From Gracilimonas sp. (GTDB taxonomy: Bacteria > Bacteroidota > Rhodothermia > Balneolales > Balneolaceae), in assembly GCF_017641085.1 (NCBI RefSeq), contig NZ_JAEPPI010000003.1:572894-636893 (forward strand): a stretch of 64,000 bases of DNA. The letters are read 5' to 3'. Shown here piece after piece: positions 26,802 to 34,288 of the stretch; positions within the stretch are counted from its first letter, which is position 1; the number at the start of each line of letters is the position of its first letter. Below the pieces are notes generated by a model that saw nothing but the letters and a program-made list of their open reading frames with translations, was not told the origin of the DNA and did not search any database. Made by a program: the position numbers and the translations under genes.

Positions 26802-27992
26802 TTAATTATCTGCTGAGGCAGTTTTGCGAGTTTTTAAAGTTTTGAGAACGCTGAGTTTACTGGTGTACTCTTCGTTGTTCGGATCTATTACAACTAATTT
26901 TTCGTAGTAATCAATCGCAAAGTTGATAAGTGTGTAAGCTTTGGATTCGAGGCTGGCTCTGTCGTTCTCAAATGCGACGGGTAGAAGTGATAAGTACTGA
27001 GCTGAGAGGTTGTTATAAAAAACAGCCAGGCTTTCAAGGTATTCCGTATTAGAGGTGTCTCTTTTGAAGGCTTCGATCAGCTGTGTTTCGGCTTCATCGC
27101 CCATTCCTTCTGCTTCAAATTTAATCTGCTCAACAAGCATAGTATCATTACTCGAATAGGCTTGCTTCAGGTCTTGTAAAATTCCGGAAGTAATCTGGTA
27201 TAGCTGGGTGCCATATACATTTCTCAGGTTGGCATTATTCGGATATTCTGCTACCAGATTCTCAAGCATATCGGCAGCCTGTTCGCTGTTTCCTTCCGAG
27301 ATGTAGGCATTGATCAATCCAAAAGCCAGGTTCATGTCTTCCTGCATATTTGTATTGGCCTGCTCGTAGTAAGATGCAGCTTGTTCAGGATCTCCTTTCT
27401 CGAGATATAAATACCCAAGGTTTTCATAGATTTCGACCGGGTCTTCATCCGCGTAATTCAGGGCCGTTTCGAGTGTTTGGATGGCATCGTCCAAATCTCC
27501 CACATTAAACTGTGCAATCGAAAGGTTTTTATAAGAGCTGACGGCATCTTCCCGCAAAATAAGTGCGTTTTGAAAATGAATGGCAGCGCGCTGGTATCGT
27601 TCAGAAATATCTTCATTCTCTGAAATCCGAAGACCGGCATTGTGCTCTTTTTTCCAATACTGCTGCCGCAGGCTATCTATCACGGAAACCTGGGATGCAT
27701 CAGCCCCATATTCTACGGCTAACTCAAAATTATCGGCCGTATTTTCGTAAAATTCGGCTCTTAATTCCGGGTCTGCCTGGTTGGCTAAATCGGCATTAAT
27801 GGTAGCTTTTTGAATGTAAAGGGAAGGTTGTTCGGGGTTTTCAGCAAGCCGGTTATCAATTTCGGTGATAGCTTCCTGATACTTGTTATTTGCAAGCAGT
27901 TCATCAATGTTAACTTGTGATGTGCTGCAAGAAATAAAAAACCCGGCCACCAGAAGTAAGCCTGTCAGCCGGGTAAAATTTGAAATAGTCAT
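26802..27992 (-). CDS. TPR-repeat lipoprotein
   Basis: Lipoprotein of 396 residues with lipobox FFISC (Cys22). The mature part is a helical solenoid with TPR units such as KYQEAITEIDNRLAENPEQPS near residue 38, AIQTLETALNYADEDPVE in the middle, and AADMLENLVAEYPNNANLRN. It probably sits on the periplasmic face of the inner or outer membrane and binds a protein partner. It lies 23 nt downstream of another TPR lipoprotein gene of similar design and 2 nt upstream of the PLP enzyme. Specific function unknown. Confidence 0.85.
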   Translation of the reverse strand: MTISNFTRLTGLLLVAGFFISCSTSQVNIDELLANNKYQEAITEIDNRLAENPEQPSLYIQKATINADLANQADPELRAEFYENTADNFELAVEYGADASQVSVIDSLRQQYWKKEHNAGLRISENEDISERYQRAAIHFQNALILREDAVSSYKNLSIAQFNVGDLDDAIQTLETALNYADEDPVEIYENLGYLYLEKGDPEQAASYYEQANTNMQEDMNLAFGLINAYISEGNSEQAADMLENLVAEYPNNANLRNVYGTQLYQITSGILQDLKQAYSSNDTMLVEQIKFEAEGMGDEAETQLIEAFKRDTSNTEYLESLAVFYNNLSAQYLSLLPVAFENDRASLESKAYTLINFAIDYYEKLVVIDPNNEEYTSKLSVLKTLKTRKTASADN

Positions 27993-28015
27993 ATTAAATT
28001 TTTTGATAGGTGAGA

Positions 28016-29329
28016 TTACATGCCCGCTTTATCCATAGCTTCGGCAGCTTTTTCCTGCATGTCGAGCTGTACATAAATGCGAGACAGTGATTGCCAGTTG
28101 GCCGTATTGTCAGGCTCAAGCTCTACTGCTTTTTCGTAATATTTCATGGCTTCGCGAAGCTCTTCTTTAGCTTGTTTGTCAAGCTCACTGGCAAGTTCGT
28201 TATCCTGGGTAAAGTTTCTTTTCTCGTATAAAGCGGCTGCTTTATTGGTGAAAGAAATACCAAGATATTGGTAAGCCTTAGGATCTTCAGGGCGCAATTC
28301 CGTAACTCTGATCAGTTCAGATTCTGCGCGGTCGCTTAACTTATTCATTTCTGATGTAAGTTCTTCATTCACAGATACCAAAGAGTCGATAGAGGCATTG
28401 ATGGCGTCCGCTCTGTTGCGGTTGTTTCGAAGCTCAGTGCCTAAGTCGTAAATATCGTCATAGTTACTGGTGATTCTTTCAGAAATCTCGGTGGTAGCCT
28501 GTAATAACTGAGTACCAAGCGCCAGGTGATATTGAGCGTTTTCCGGATCTCTTTCGATCAGTGCTTCAATCGTCTGAATGGATTTTTCTCTTTGTCCGGC
28601 CTGCATGTACACATCAGCTAAAACCTGTACCAGCTGTACACTGTCCGGGTAAGACTCGACGCCGTTTTCCAGTACGTTAATTGCTTCTTCAGGCTGCTCA
28701 CTTTCTCTGTAGTAAGTTCCTAGTCGCAAGAAGTCTTCAGAAGGAGGGTTGCCCTTCATTTCCATAGAAGTGTTCAGAGCTTCAATGGCTCCGGCATAGT
28801 TGCCGTTAATGCTTTGAACCTGAGCAAGAATATCCCAGGAAAGGGTACTGTCAGGATTGATGATTACAGCATTTTCAAGGTGAGCAACAGCAACTTTGAT
28901 AGGTTCTTCTACCGTAGCTTTCAGGCTGTCATCATTTACATACTCAATAGCTTTGTTATGCTCAAAGCCCCAGGTACTGAGGATAAGATTATCCACGTCT
29001 CCGGCTTCAGAAGGAACTTCTTCCTGAGCGGAAAATTTCTCACGAGCTGTTACAGCAGACTCTCTGAAATTCTCATAGGTTCCTTTTCTCTCACCTGCCT
29101 GAGGTATTGTTCTTGCTTTTTCTTTATACGTCATGGCCTTGTAGTAATAGGGAAGGCCGCTTTCAGGGTTGTTTTGGATGGAACGGTCTAAAACGGCAAG
29201 GGCAGAGTCATAATTCTGAGTGAAAATATTCTTCTGCGCCTCTTCAATCAAAGGATCTGTCGTTTCACAACTAGCAAGGATCCCTACAAAAAGAACCGCT
29301 GAAAGTAAGTTTCTAAGTAGCTTTTTCAT
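28016..29329 (-). CDS. TPR-repeat lipoprotein
   Basis: Lipoprotein of 437 residues, lipobox ILASC (Cys21). The TPR solenoid begins at NYDSALAVLDRSIQNNPES; further units are GAIEALNTSMEMKGNPP, EAINVLENGVESYPDS and KYYEKAVELEPDN near the C-terminus. A coiled-coil-like stretch lies near residues 285-325. It resembles the downstream lipoprotein in size and organisation, so the pair may be an old duplication. First gene of the unit TPR-TPR-PLP enzyme, divergent from ridA across 139 nt. On the minus strand TACATTTG (29364-29371) fits the Bacteroidota -7 element TAnnTTTG, but I see no matching -33 element. Confidence 0.85.
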   Translation of the reverse strand: MKKLLRNLLSAVLFVGILASCETTDPLIEEAQKNIFTQNYDSALAVLDRSIQNNPESGLPYYYKAMTYKEKARTIPQAGERKGTYENFRESAVTAREKFSAQEEVPSEAGDVDNLILSTWGFEHNKAIEYVNDDSLKATVEEPIKVAVAHLENAVIINPDSTLSWDILAQVQSINGNYAGAIEALNTSMEMKGNPPSEDFLRLGTYYRESEQPEEAINVLENGVESYPDSVQLVQVLADVYMQAGQREKSIQTIEALIERDPENAQYHLALGTQLLQATTEISERITSNYDDIYDLGTELRNNRNRADAINASIDSLVSVNEELTSEMNKLSDRAESELIRVTELRPEDPKAYQYLGISFTNKAAALYEKRNFTQDNELASELDKQAKEELREAMKYYEKAVELEPDNTANWQSLSRIYVQLDMQEKAAEAMDKAGM

Positions 29330-29468
29330 TTTATTATAAAATTGAATTTGGTTGAAATCGGGTCAAATGTATATGTTGTCAAAAATAGTCATATGTGCTG
29401 CTTTCTGCAATTTATTAGCGCACATGCTTTAGATTTTTATATCACCATAATCATTAAGGAATATATTC

Positions 29469-29846
29469 ATGAAAAAAATACATGCTACAGACAATGCACC
29501 GGCTGCTATAGGCCCTTACAGTCAGGCAACCTCTTATAACGGAACGCTTTACTGCTCCGGACAGATCCCATTAAATCCTGAAACTATGGAACTGGTAGGT
29601 GAAACCGCCGCTGAACAAGCTGCTCAGGTTATGGACAATCTTAAAGCTGTTCTTGCCGAGGCCGGCATCGATTTCTCACACGTACTTAAATGCACCATAT
29701 TTTTGGCAAGTATGGATGATTTTGGCGCCGTGAATGAAGTGTATGGAGCACGATTTAAATCAGATCCTCCCGCACGAGAAACGGTAGCTGTTAAAACATT
29801 ACCGAAAAATGTGCTGGTTGAAATTAGCTGTATTGCGCATCTCTAA
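29469..29846 (+). CDS. ridA: RidA-family enamine/imine deaminase
   Basis: Hydrolyses reactive 2-aminoacrylate-type enamines made by PLP enzymes, releasing ammonia. It has 125 residues, normal length. The signature is complete: APAAIGPYSQA at the N-terminus, YCSGQIPLNPET, and PPARETVAV with the substrate-binding Arg, ending VEISCIA. These mark the active RidA subfamily. Its position beside a PLP enzyme operon makes biochemical sense, since such enzymes generate the toxic enamines (inference). An earlier in-frame start is not needed: the ATG at 29469 matches family N-termini. Confidence 0.95.
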   Translation: MKKIHATDNAPAAIGPYSQATSYNGTLYCSGQIPLNPETMELVGETAAEQAAQVMDNLKAVLAEAGIDFSHVLKCTIFLASMDDFGAVNEVYGARFKSDPPARETVAVKTLPKNVLVEISCIAHL

Positions 29847-29867
29847 CCACCGTTTAGAAGCCGGAAA

Positions 29868-31676
29868 TTAGTTTTGAAACTCTTTTGAAGCTATGTTTCC
29901 GGCTTTATCTTTAATCTCAACAACCGCTGAATTTGCCGCTTGAGGGGTAAATTCAGGCAGGTAATAAATCAGTAGCTCTTCTTCGTAATCGTATTCAGCG
30001 ATTCCTCGCTGTCCATTCATGATGAATTTGGCAGAAGATGATTCGATACCGGTAAGATCATCGGTAACCCTTACCGAAGCCCGCCATTTTCCATAGTCCG
30101 TTTTGTAGATGTTAAGACCGGAGATTTCCGGGGCTTCATTATCAGCTAAAACCGTAAACTCACCAAGTGATGATGGACGGGCGTGGAGTGTTCTTCCTGT
30201 CAATTCAGATTCCACATAGCTTGTATCTCCATCTGAAGCATCAATTCGGAAAAGCCGGTAGTTGTTGCCGGCTTCAAAGTAATCTCCCAAAAAGAATTCC
30301 AGCCCAAAGTTGGATTTTGCAGGAAGCATTTCAGGCTGCACGGAGATGCTGATTGCTTCATTATCCATTTCATAGGAAGAAGCAACGGTCAGCGTGTCAA
30401 AGAAAGCCTTTTCACCAAATCTAAGCTTTAATCGATGATCAGGAGTTACAATTTTTTGAGCGCTTCCGGGAGTGATGCGGGCAAATTGTAACTGCTTTGA
30501 AGAGTCAACACGAACAATGTGCTGAGATTCTTCCCACTTAATTCCAAGGGTGAGTTGTGTCAGGTCAAGGGTGTTCTGAAGGTCAGGTGAAGCCCAGTTT
30601 TCAGCCCAGTACCATTCATCCGTATTGGGGGTCAGAGAAACCGATGAAGAATTTGAAAGTGTGTCCGGGACAAATGTTACAGTTGCTCTGGATGTGTTGC
30701 CAAAGTAGTCTGAAGCCACAATGGTATAAGTTTCCGAAGAGTCGGATATACCTACCCGTGCTGTTTCTTTAGTGATCAGATAGAAAGGATTTTTACTTCC
30801 ATCTTTACGATACAGCCGCTGATGCCCACGCCGGGTTGATCCGAAAGGAGCTATCCGATCCAGAAACATTTCGTTACTCTCATTGTAGTCAAACCGGTTC
30901 AGTTCTTGATAAAACAACGTATCCGAATCCTGAACCAATGCCAGCGAGTAAACCGCGTAGGCATTATAAACCTCATCGGCCCGATCGTACACATTCACGG
31001 CCAACCCTGCTTTTTCGGTTAGTTTTACTTCACCAAAATCGAACACTTCCTTGCTTTTACCTGCCCTGATATAATTGGAAGCGGGCTGCCCATTTACCCG
31101 TGAGTTTTTTGTCAAGGGCTCAACAATAAGCGAAGAGAATACCGGGGGGAGGTCATCTTTTATGGATAAATTGGTTCTTAAAGCATTGACCGGTGTTTCC
31201 AGTGAGTCCCGGATTTCAAAATGAAGATGGGGCGGGCCAATGCCGGTCGATCCGGTATATCCAATTACATCCCCTTGGTTTACTTGTATGGCCAGAGTGT
31301 CGAGGAAGGCATCCATTTCAAAAGAAAAATCCTGTAGCCTTATCGAGTCTGCAATGGACTGAAATTGCTCCTTAAAACGCTGAAGGTGAGCGTAAACGGT
31401 GAATGTTCCGTCATCATGTTGAAGATATATAGCGTTTCCGTACCCGCGTTCTGTAACCAGTAATCTAAACAGGGTGCCGTCCCGGGAAGCAAAAACTTTG
31501 TAGCCTTCCCGTCCCCAGGTTTTAATATCCAGTCCGGCATGAAAGTGAGCGGATCGCGTTTCCCCAAAGGTAGAGCTCAGGTAATTGCCGGATGCGGATG
31601 GCCACAGGTATTCCTGTGCCTGAACATTTGCAGCAGTTATGAAAAGTGAAAAGATGGCTATACTGAATAATCGCAA
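29868..31676 (-). CDS. M23 (LytM) family metallopeptidase
   Basis: Exported protein of 602 residues with signal peptide (ending NVQA). The LytM zinc site is complete: HFHAGLDIK near residue 44 and HLHFEIRD near residue 152, with VYAHLQRF between them, so a peptidoglycan endopeptidase activity is plausible. The domain sits at the N-terminus, directly after the signal peptide, instead of the usual C-terminal position. The remaining 430 residues are beta-rich (several Ig-like segments) without a known signature. Its gene begins 3 nt after the FAH-family gene. Confidence 0.9.
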   Translation of the reverse strand: MRLFSIAIFSLFITAANVQAQEYLWPSASGNYLSSTFGETRSAHFHAGLDIKTWGREGYKVFASRDGTLFRLLVTERGYGNAIYLQHDDGTFTVYAHLQRFKEQFQSIADSIRLQDFSFEMDAFLDTLAIQVNQGDVIGYTGSTGIGPPHLHFEIRDSLETPVNALRTNLSIKDDLPPVFSSLIVEPLTKNSRVNGQPASNYIRAGKSKEVFDFGEVKLTEKAGLAVNVYDRADEVYNAYAVYSLALVQDSDTLFYQELNRFDYNESNEMFLDRIAPFGSTRRGHQRLYRKDGSKNPFYLITKETARVGISDSSETYTIVASDYFGNTSRATVTFVPDTLSNSSSVSLTPNTDEWYWAENWASPDLQNTLDLTQLTLGIKWEESQHIVRVDSSKQLQFARITPGSAQKIVTPDHRLKLRFGEKAFFDTLTVASSYEMDNEAISISVQPEMLPAKSNFGLEFFLGDYFEAGNNYRLFRIDASDGDTSYVESELTGRTLHARPSSLGEFTVLADNEAPEISGLNIYKTDYGKWRASVRVTDDLTGIESSSAKFIMNGQRGIAEYDYEEELLIYYLPEFTPQAANSAVVEIKDKAGNIASKEFQN

Positions 31677-31679
31677 AGC

Positions 31680-32333
31680 TTACCCGATGTTCACCGTTAA
31701 GGATGAGGTTCCATTATTCAGCAGCACTTCCAGCTTATCTCCTGACTCAACAGGCCCCACTCCTTCAGGTGTTCCGGTAAAGATGAGGTCTCCGGGGTGA
31801 AGGGTGAAAATTCCCGAAAGAAAAGATATCAGGTTGGCCACAGAAAAAATCATTTCCGAAGAGTTTCCGTGCTGTTTAACAAAGCCATTATGAAAGAGCT
31901 TGATATCTATGTCGGTCGGATCTGCAATTTCTTCAGCGGGCACGAATTTGCTGATGGGAGCAAAATTGTCGAACCCTTTAGCAATAGTCCAGGGTTGTCC
32001 CTGCTTTTTGGAAATGGATTGAATATCCCGGGCCGTAAAATCGATACCGGCTCCGTATCCGGCTACATAATCGAGGGCAGATTCCTGAGCGATGCTTTTA
32101 CCTTCTTTGGAAATAGCCACAACAATCTCTGCTTCGTAATGCACGTCATTGGTCTGTACGGGAAGTTGAATGGTTGCCTCATTATAGCAGATGGTACCTA
32201 AAGGTTTTATAAAAACAAGCGGGATTTTTGGAACTTTATTTCCTAATTCCTTTGCGTGCTGGGCATAATTTCTGCCAATGCAATAGATGTTATTGACGGG
32301 GAGATCGAGGCCGGGTATATCAGGATTTTTCAT
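31680..32333 (-). CDS. fumarylacetoacetate hydrolase-family protein
   Basis: Cytoplasmic metal-dependent C-C hydrolase or decarboxylase of the FAH family, 217 residues. Motifs: YCIGRNYAQHAKE at the N-terminus, HYEAEIVVAI with metal-binding Glu residues, GIDFTARDIQ, KGFDNFAPIS, and TLHPGDLIFTGTPEGVGP. The compact single-domain layout resembles YcgM/acylpyruvase-type members; substrate cannot be fixed. Overlaps nothing but lies only 3 nt before the M23 gene. Upstream stands the rpmA terminator. Confidence 0.88.
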   Translation of the reverse strand: MKNPDIPGLDLPVNNIYCIGRNYAQHAKELGNKVPKIPLVFIKPLGTICYNEATIQLPVQTNDVHYEAEIVVAISKEGKSIAQESALDYVAGYGAGIDFTARDIQSISKKQGQPWTIAKGFDNFAPISKFVPAEEIADPTDIDIKLFHNGFVKQHGNSSEMIFSVANLISFLSGIFTLHPGDLIFTGTPEGVGPVESGDKLEVLLNNGTSSLTVNIG

Positions 32334-32351
32334 AGCATCAAGATATAAAAA

Positions 32352-32385
32352 AAGCCCCGCACTTAAATCATCAAGAGCGGGGCTT
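32352..32385 (-). terminator. intrinsic terminator of rplU-rpmA
   Basis: AAGCCCCGC (32352-32360) pairs with GCGGGGCTT (32377-32385), a perfect 9-bp stem extended by CTT/AAG in the loop, followed on the minus strand by a run of seven T. Located 20 nt after the rpmA stop. Confidence 0.88.
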
Positions 32386-32405
32386 AGAAATTTTTAAAAT
32401 GTAAA

Positions 32406-32663
32406 TCAGTTAATAGGATCTACATTCACGTGCTTACGTCCGCCAGAGCGAACAGCAAAGTTCACGGTTCCGTCAGAAGTTGCGAACAAAGTGTCATCGC
32501 CGCCTCTTTTAACGTTTTCACCGGGGTGAAATTTGGTTCCGCGTTGTCTTACGATAATTCCTCCGGCTCGCACAAACTCGCCACCGAATTTTTTAACACC
32601 CAACATCTTTGGGTTTGAATCACGACCGTTTTTTGTTGAACCTTGACCTTTCTTATGTGCCAT
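32406..32663 (-). CDS. rpmA: 50S ribosomal protein L27
   Basis: Ribosomal protein of the large subunit near the peptidyl-transferase centre. It has 85 residues. The N-terminus [19 protein letters not shown] is the standard form, with no cleavable leader as found in Firmicutes. Further motifs are GVKKFGGE and [15 protein letters not shown]. It is 26 nt downstream of rplU, the usual partner. Confidence 0.98.
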   Translation of the reverse strand: MAHKKGQGSTKNGRDSNPKMLGVKKFGGEFVRAGGIIVRQRGTKFHPGENVKRGGDDTLFATSDGTVNFAVRSGGRKHVNVDPIN

Positions 32664-32689
32664 AACAGTAAGGGTTTAGTAATGAAAAT

Positions 32690-33205
32690 TTATGATAATG
32701 CTTCAATCAATTCGGCCTTTCTCATACTTGAGTATCCGGTAAGGCCTTTTTCTTTCGCCAAGTCTTTGAGTTCAGCTACCGTCATAGAATCTAAATCAGC
32801 AGATTCTTCTTTTTTGGAAGCTGATGCTTTGGCTTCTGCTTTAGGGGCAGGAGCGTCATCTTTCTTAGCGGCTTTCTTTTTTGAAGTAGAACCCGAGGTG
32901 GAAATGCTCTCGATTTGAATCTGAGACATTACCTGACGGTGTCCATTAAGTTTCTGGTATCCTTTACGGCGTTTTTTCTTGAATACTAATACTTTGTCAG
33001 CTTTAACCGTATCCAGGATCGTAGCGGAAATCTCAGCTCCTTCAACTACAGGAGTTCCAATATTAACATTTCCGTTGTCATCTTTAATCAGCAACACTTT
33101 ATCAAATGTAAGCTTCTTACCGTCGGCGTTTTGCTTGTCCACAAACAGCACGTCGTTTTCTGCTACTTTGTATTGGTGTCCGCCGATTTCAACAATAGCG
33201 TACAT
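32690..33205 (-). CDS. rplU: 50S ribosomal protein L21 with C-terminal Rho_N/SAP-like extension
   Basis: Residues 1 to about 105 are ordinary L21: MYAIVEIGGHQYKV, VLLIKDDGN-like segment, KKRRKGYQKLNGHRQ. The protein has 171 residues rather than about 103. After a Lys/Ala-rich linker (about 106-132) a final segment of about 38 residues reads TVAELKDLAKEKGLTGYS then MRKAELIEAL. This is the two-helix pattern of Rho N-terminal/SAP/HeH domains, which bind nucleic acid. The same frame continues without interruption, so it is a real fusion at the DNA level. Upstream, TAGATTTG on the minus strand may be a -7 promoter element. Confidence 0.95.
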   Translation of the reverse strand: MYAIVEIGGHQYKVAENDVLFVDKQNADGKKLTFDKVLLIKDDNGNVNIGTPVVEGAEISATILDTVKADKVLVFKKKRRKGYQKLNGHRQVMSQIQIESISTSGSTSKKKAAKKDDAPAPKAEAKASASKKEESADLDSMTVAELKDLAKEKGLTGYSSMRKAELIEALS

Positions 33206-33277
33206 AATCGATTAATTTCTTTCTTTGCGTTTAATTCAGAGCTTGAAAAGATAACGTTTAGATCAGACAAAACAAAG

Positions 33278-33285
33278 CAAATCTA
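33278..33285 (-). promoter_or_regulatory. candidate -7 promoter element of rplU
   Basis: On the minus strand the bases read TAGATTTG, an exact match to the Bacteroidota -7 consensus TAnnTTTG. It lies about 73 nt before the rplU start. I do not see a clear -33 TTG at the right spacing, so the assignment is tentative. Confidence 0.35.
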
Positions 33286-33343
33286 TACTGATAAATTCAG
33301 AAACTTCACTTAAATTTAGAGAAATGTAAATCAGGCAATTATT

Positions 33344-33580
33344 ATGAAAAAGCTACCTTCGCTTCACGAACAAGCATTTAAGTATAAAAATACCAAAAGA
33401 CTTCAAAGAGACGGCGGCCGGGCATGGATTAAAGACTCTCAGCTGCATGAGGCGCGTAAGGATGCGAATGGCCGTTTCCTAACCATAGCCGATGAGCTGA
33501 AAGTGCCAAATAAGAAGACCACTATTTCAGATAACAAAGATCTTCCCACTCATCTGAATGAAGATTCTCCTTTGCCTTAA
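33344..33580 (+). CDS. small protein of unknown function
   Basis: Predicted basic, soluble protein of 78 residues without signal peptide or membrane segment. It is rich in Lys/Arg in the first half (KYKNTKRLQRDGGRAW) and Asp/Pro in the tail. The frame has a clean ATG and ends 1 nt before the lexA stop codon, facing it. No family recognised. Coding status is probable because the gap upstream is normal promoter length and no larger ORF competes on the other strand. Confidence 0.55.
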   Translation: MKKLPSLHEQAFKYKNTKRLQRDGGRAWIKDSQLHEARKDANGRFLTIADELKVPNKKTTISDNKDLPTHLNEDSPLP

Positions 33581-33581
33581 T

Positions 33582-34238
33582 TTAAGCCACTAAAGGGATA
33601 GCCCGCTGAAATCCTTGTCGGTTTACGTGACCGATGTATTTACCAATGATTCGGACTTCTTCGAACACGTCCGGTTCTATGATGATGTCATCATATTCTT
33701 CATTGGCGGGTTCCAGCCTGAGGCCATTATCATCCCAGTAGATTTTCTTCAGGCTGGTTTCTCCATCATACAGTACGGCCCCGATATCTCCATTTTTGAC
33801 ATCCGTATCCATGAGGAGCACAAAATCACCATCGTAAATTCCCACATCTTTCATGCTAAAGCCGGTAACCCTCAATGCAAACAGGTCATCAAGATCAGGG
33901 AACAGGGTATCTAGTGTGATGCTGCCCAGATTTGCCTCAACGGCTTCCTGCAGGGAACCGGCTGCTATCAACCCGCGAACCGGAATGCCTTCCTGTTCTT
34001 CGGTTTCGCCCAAAAGACTCTTTTTATCGGAGGGCAAGTCATACTCCTCATCATTTCTTTTAACCAAATAGCCTTTCTTCAGCAGTGCCTGTATATTTTG
34101 GGTCACGCTATTTGGAGATGCATACCCGAAATGGTCGGCTATCTCTCGGTAAGTTGGCCACACTTCATTCTCTTTTTTATAGTCGACAATGAAAGTGAAA
34201 AATTCGTGCTGTTTACGAGTCAAATGTGCATTATCCAT
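33582..34238 (-). CDS. lexA: LexA repressor
   Basis: SOS repressor of 218 residues. An N-terminal winged helix (LTRKQHEFFTFIVDY, then WPTYREIADHFGYASPNSV) is joined to an S24 self-cleavage domain. The Ala-Gly cleavage site is in LIAAGSLQ near residue 92. The catalytic Ser is in GFSMKDVGI near residue 128 and the Lys in TSLKKIYW near residue 163. Cleavage would follow RecA activation. The 50-nt divergent space to the next gene contains GTTTAATGTAAGAAAC (an imperfect dyad with GTTT/AAAC ends), which may be the autoregulatory site; this is speculative since the group's LexA box is unknown to me. Confidence 0.93.
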   Translation of the reverse strand: MDNAHLTRKQHEFFTFIVDYKKENEVWPTYREIADHFGYASPNSVTQNIQALLKKGYLVKRNDEEYDLPSDKKSLLGETEEQEGIPVRGLIAAGSLQEAVEANLGSITLDTLFPDLDDLFALRVTGFSMKDVGIYDGDFVLLMDTDVKNGDIGAVLYDGETSLKKIYWDDNGLRLEPANEEYDDIIIEPDVFEEVRIIGKYIGHVNRQGFQRAIPLVA

Positions 34239-34288
34239 GGCGAAAGAAGTTTAATGTAAGAAACATGTGTAATAAACGGAGTTTGTGT

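Noticed and set aside
26802-29468. Possible SAM riboswitch for the cystathionine synthase-type gene
   Set aside because: The gene starts 2 nt after a TPR gene, and the upstream gap at 29330-29468 shows no SAM-I/II-like pattern that I can recognise.
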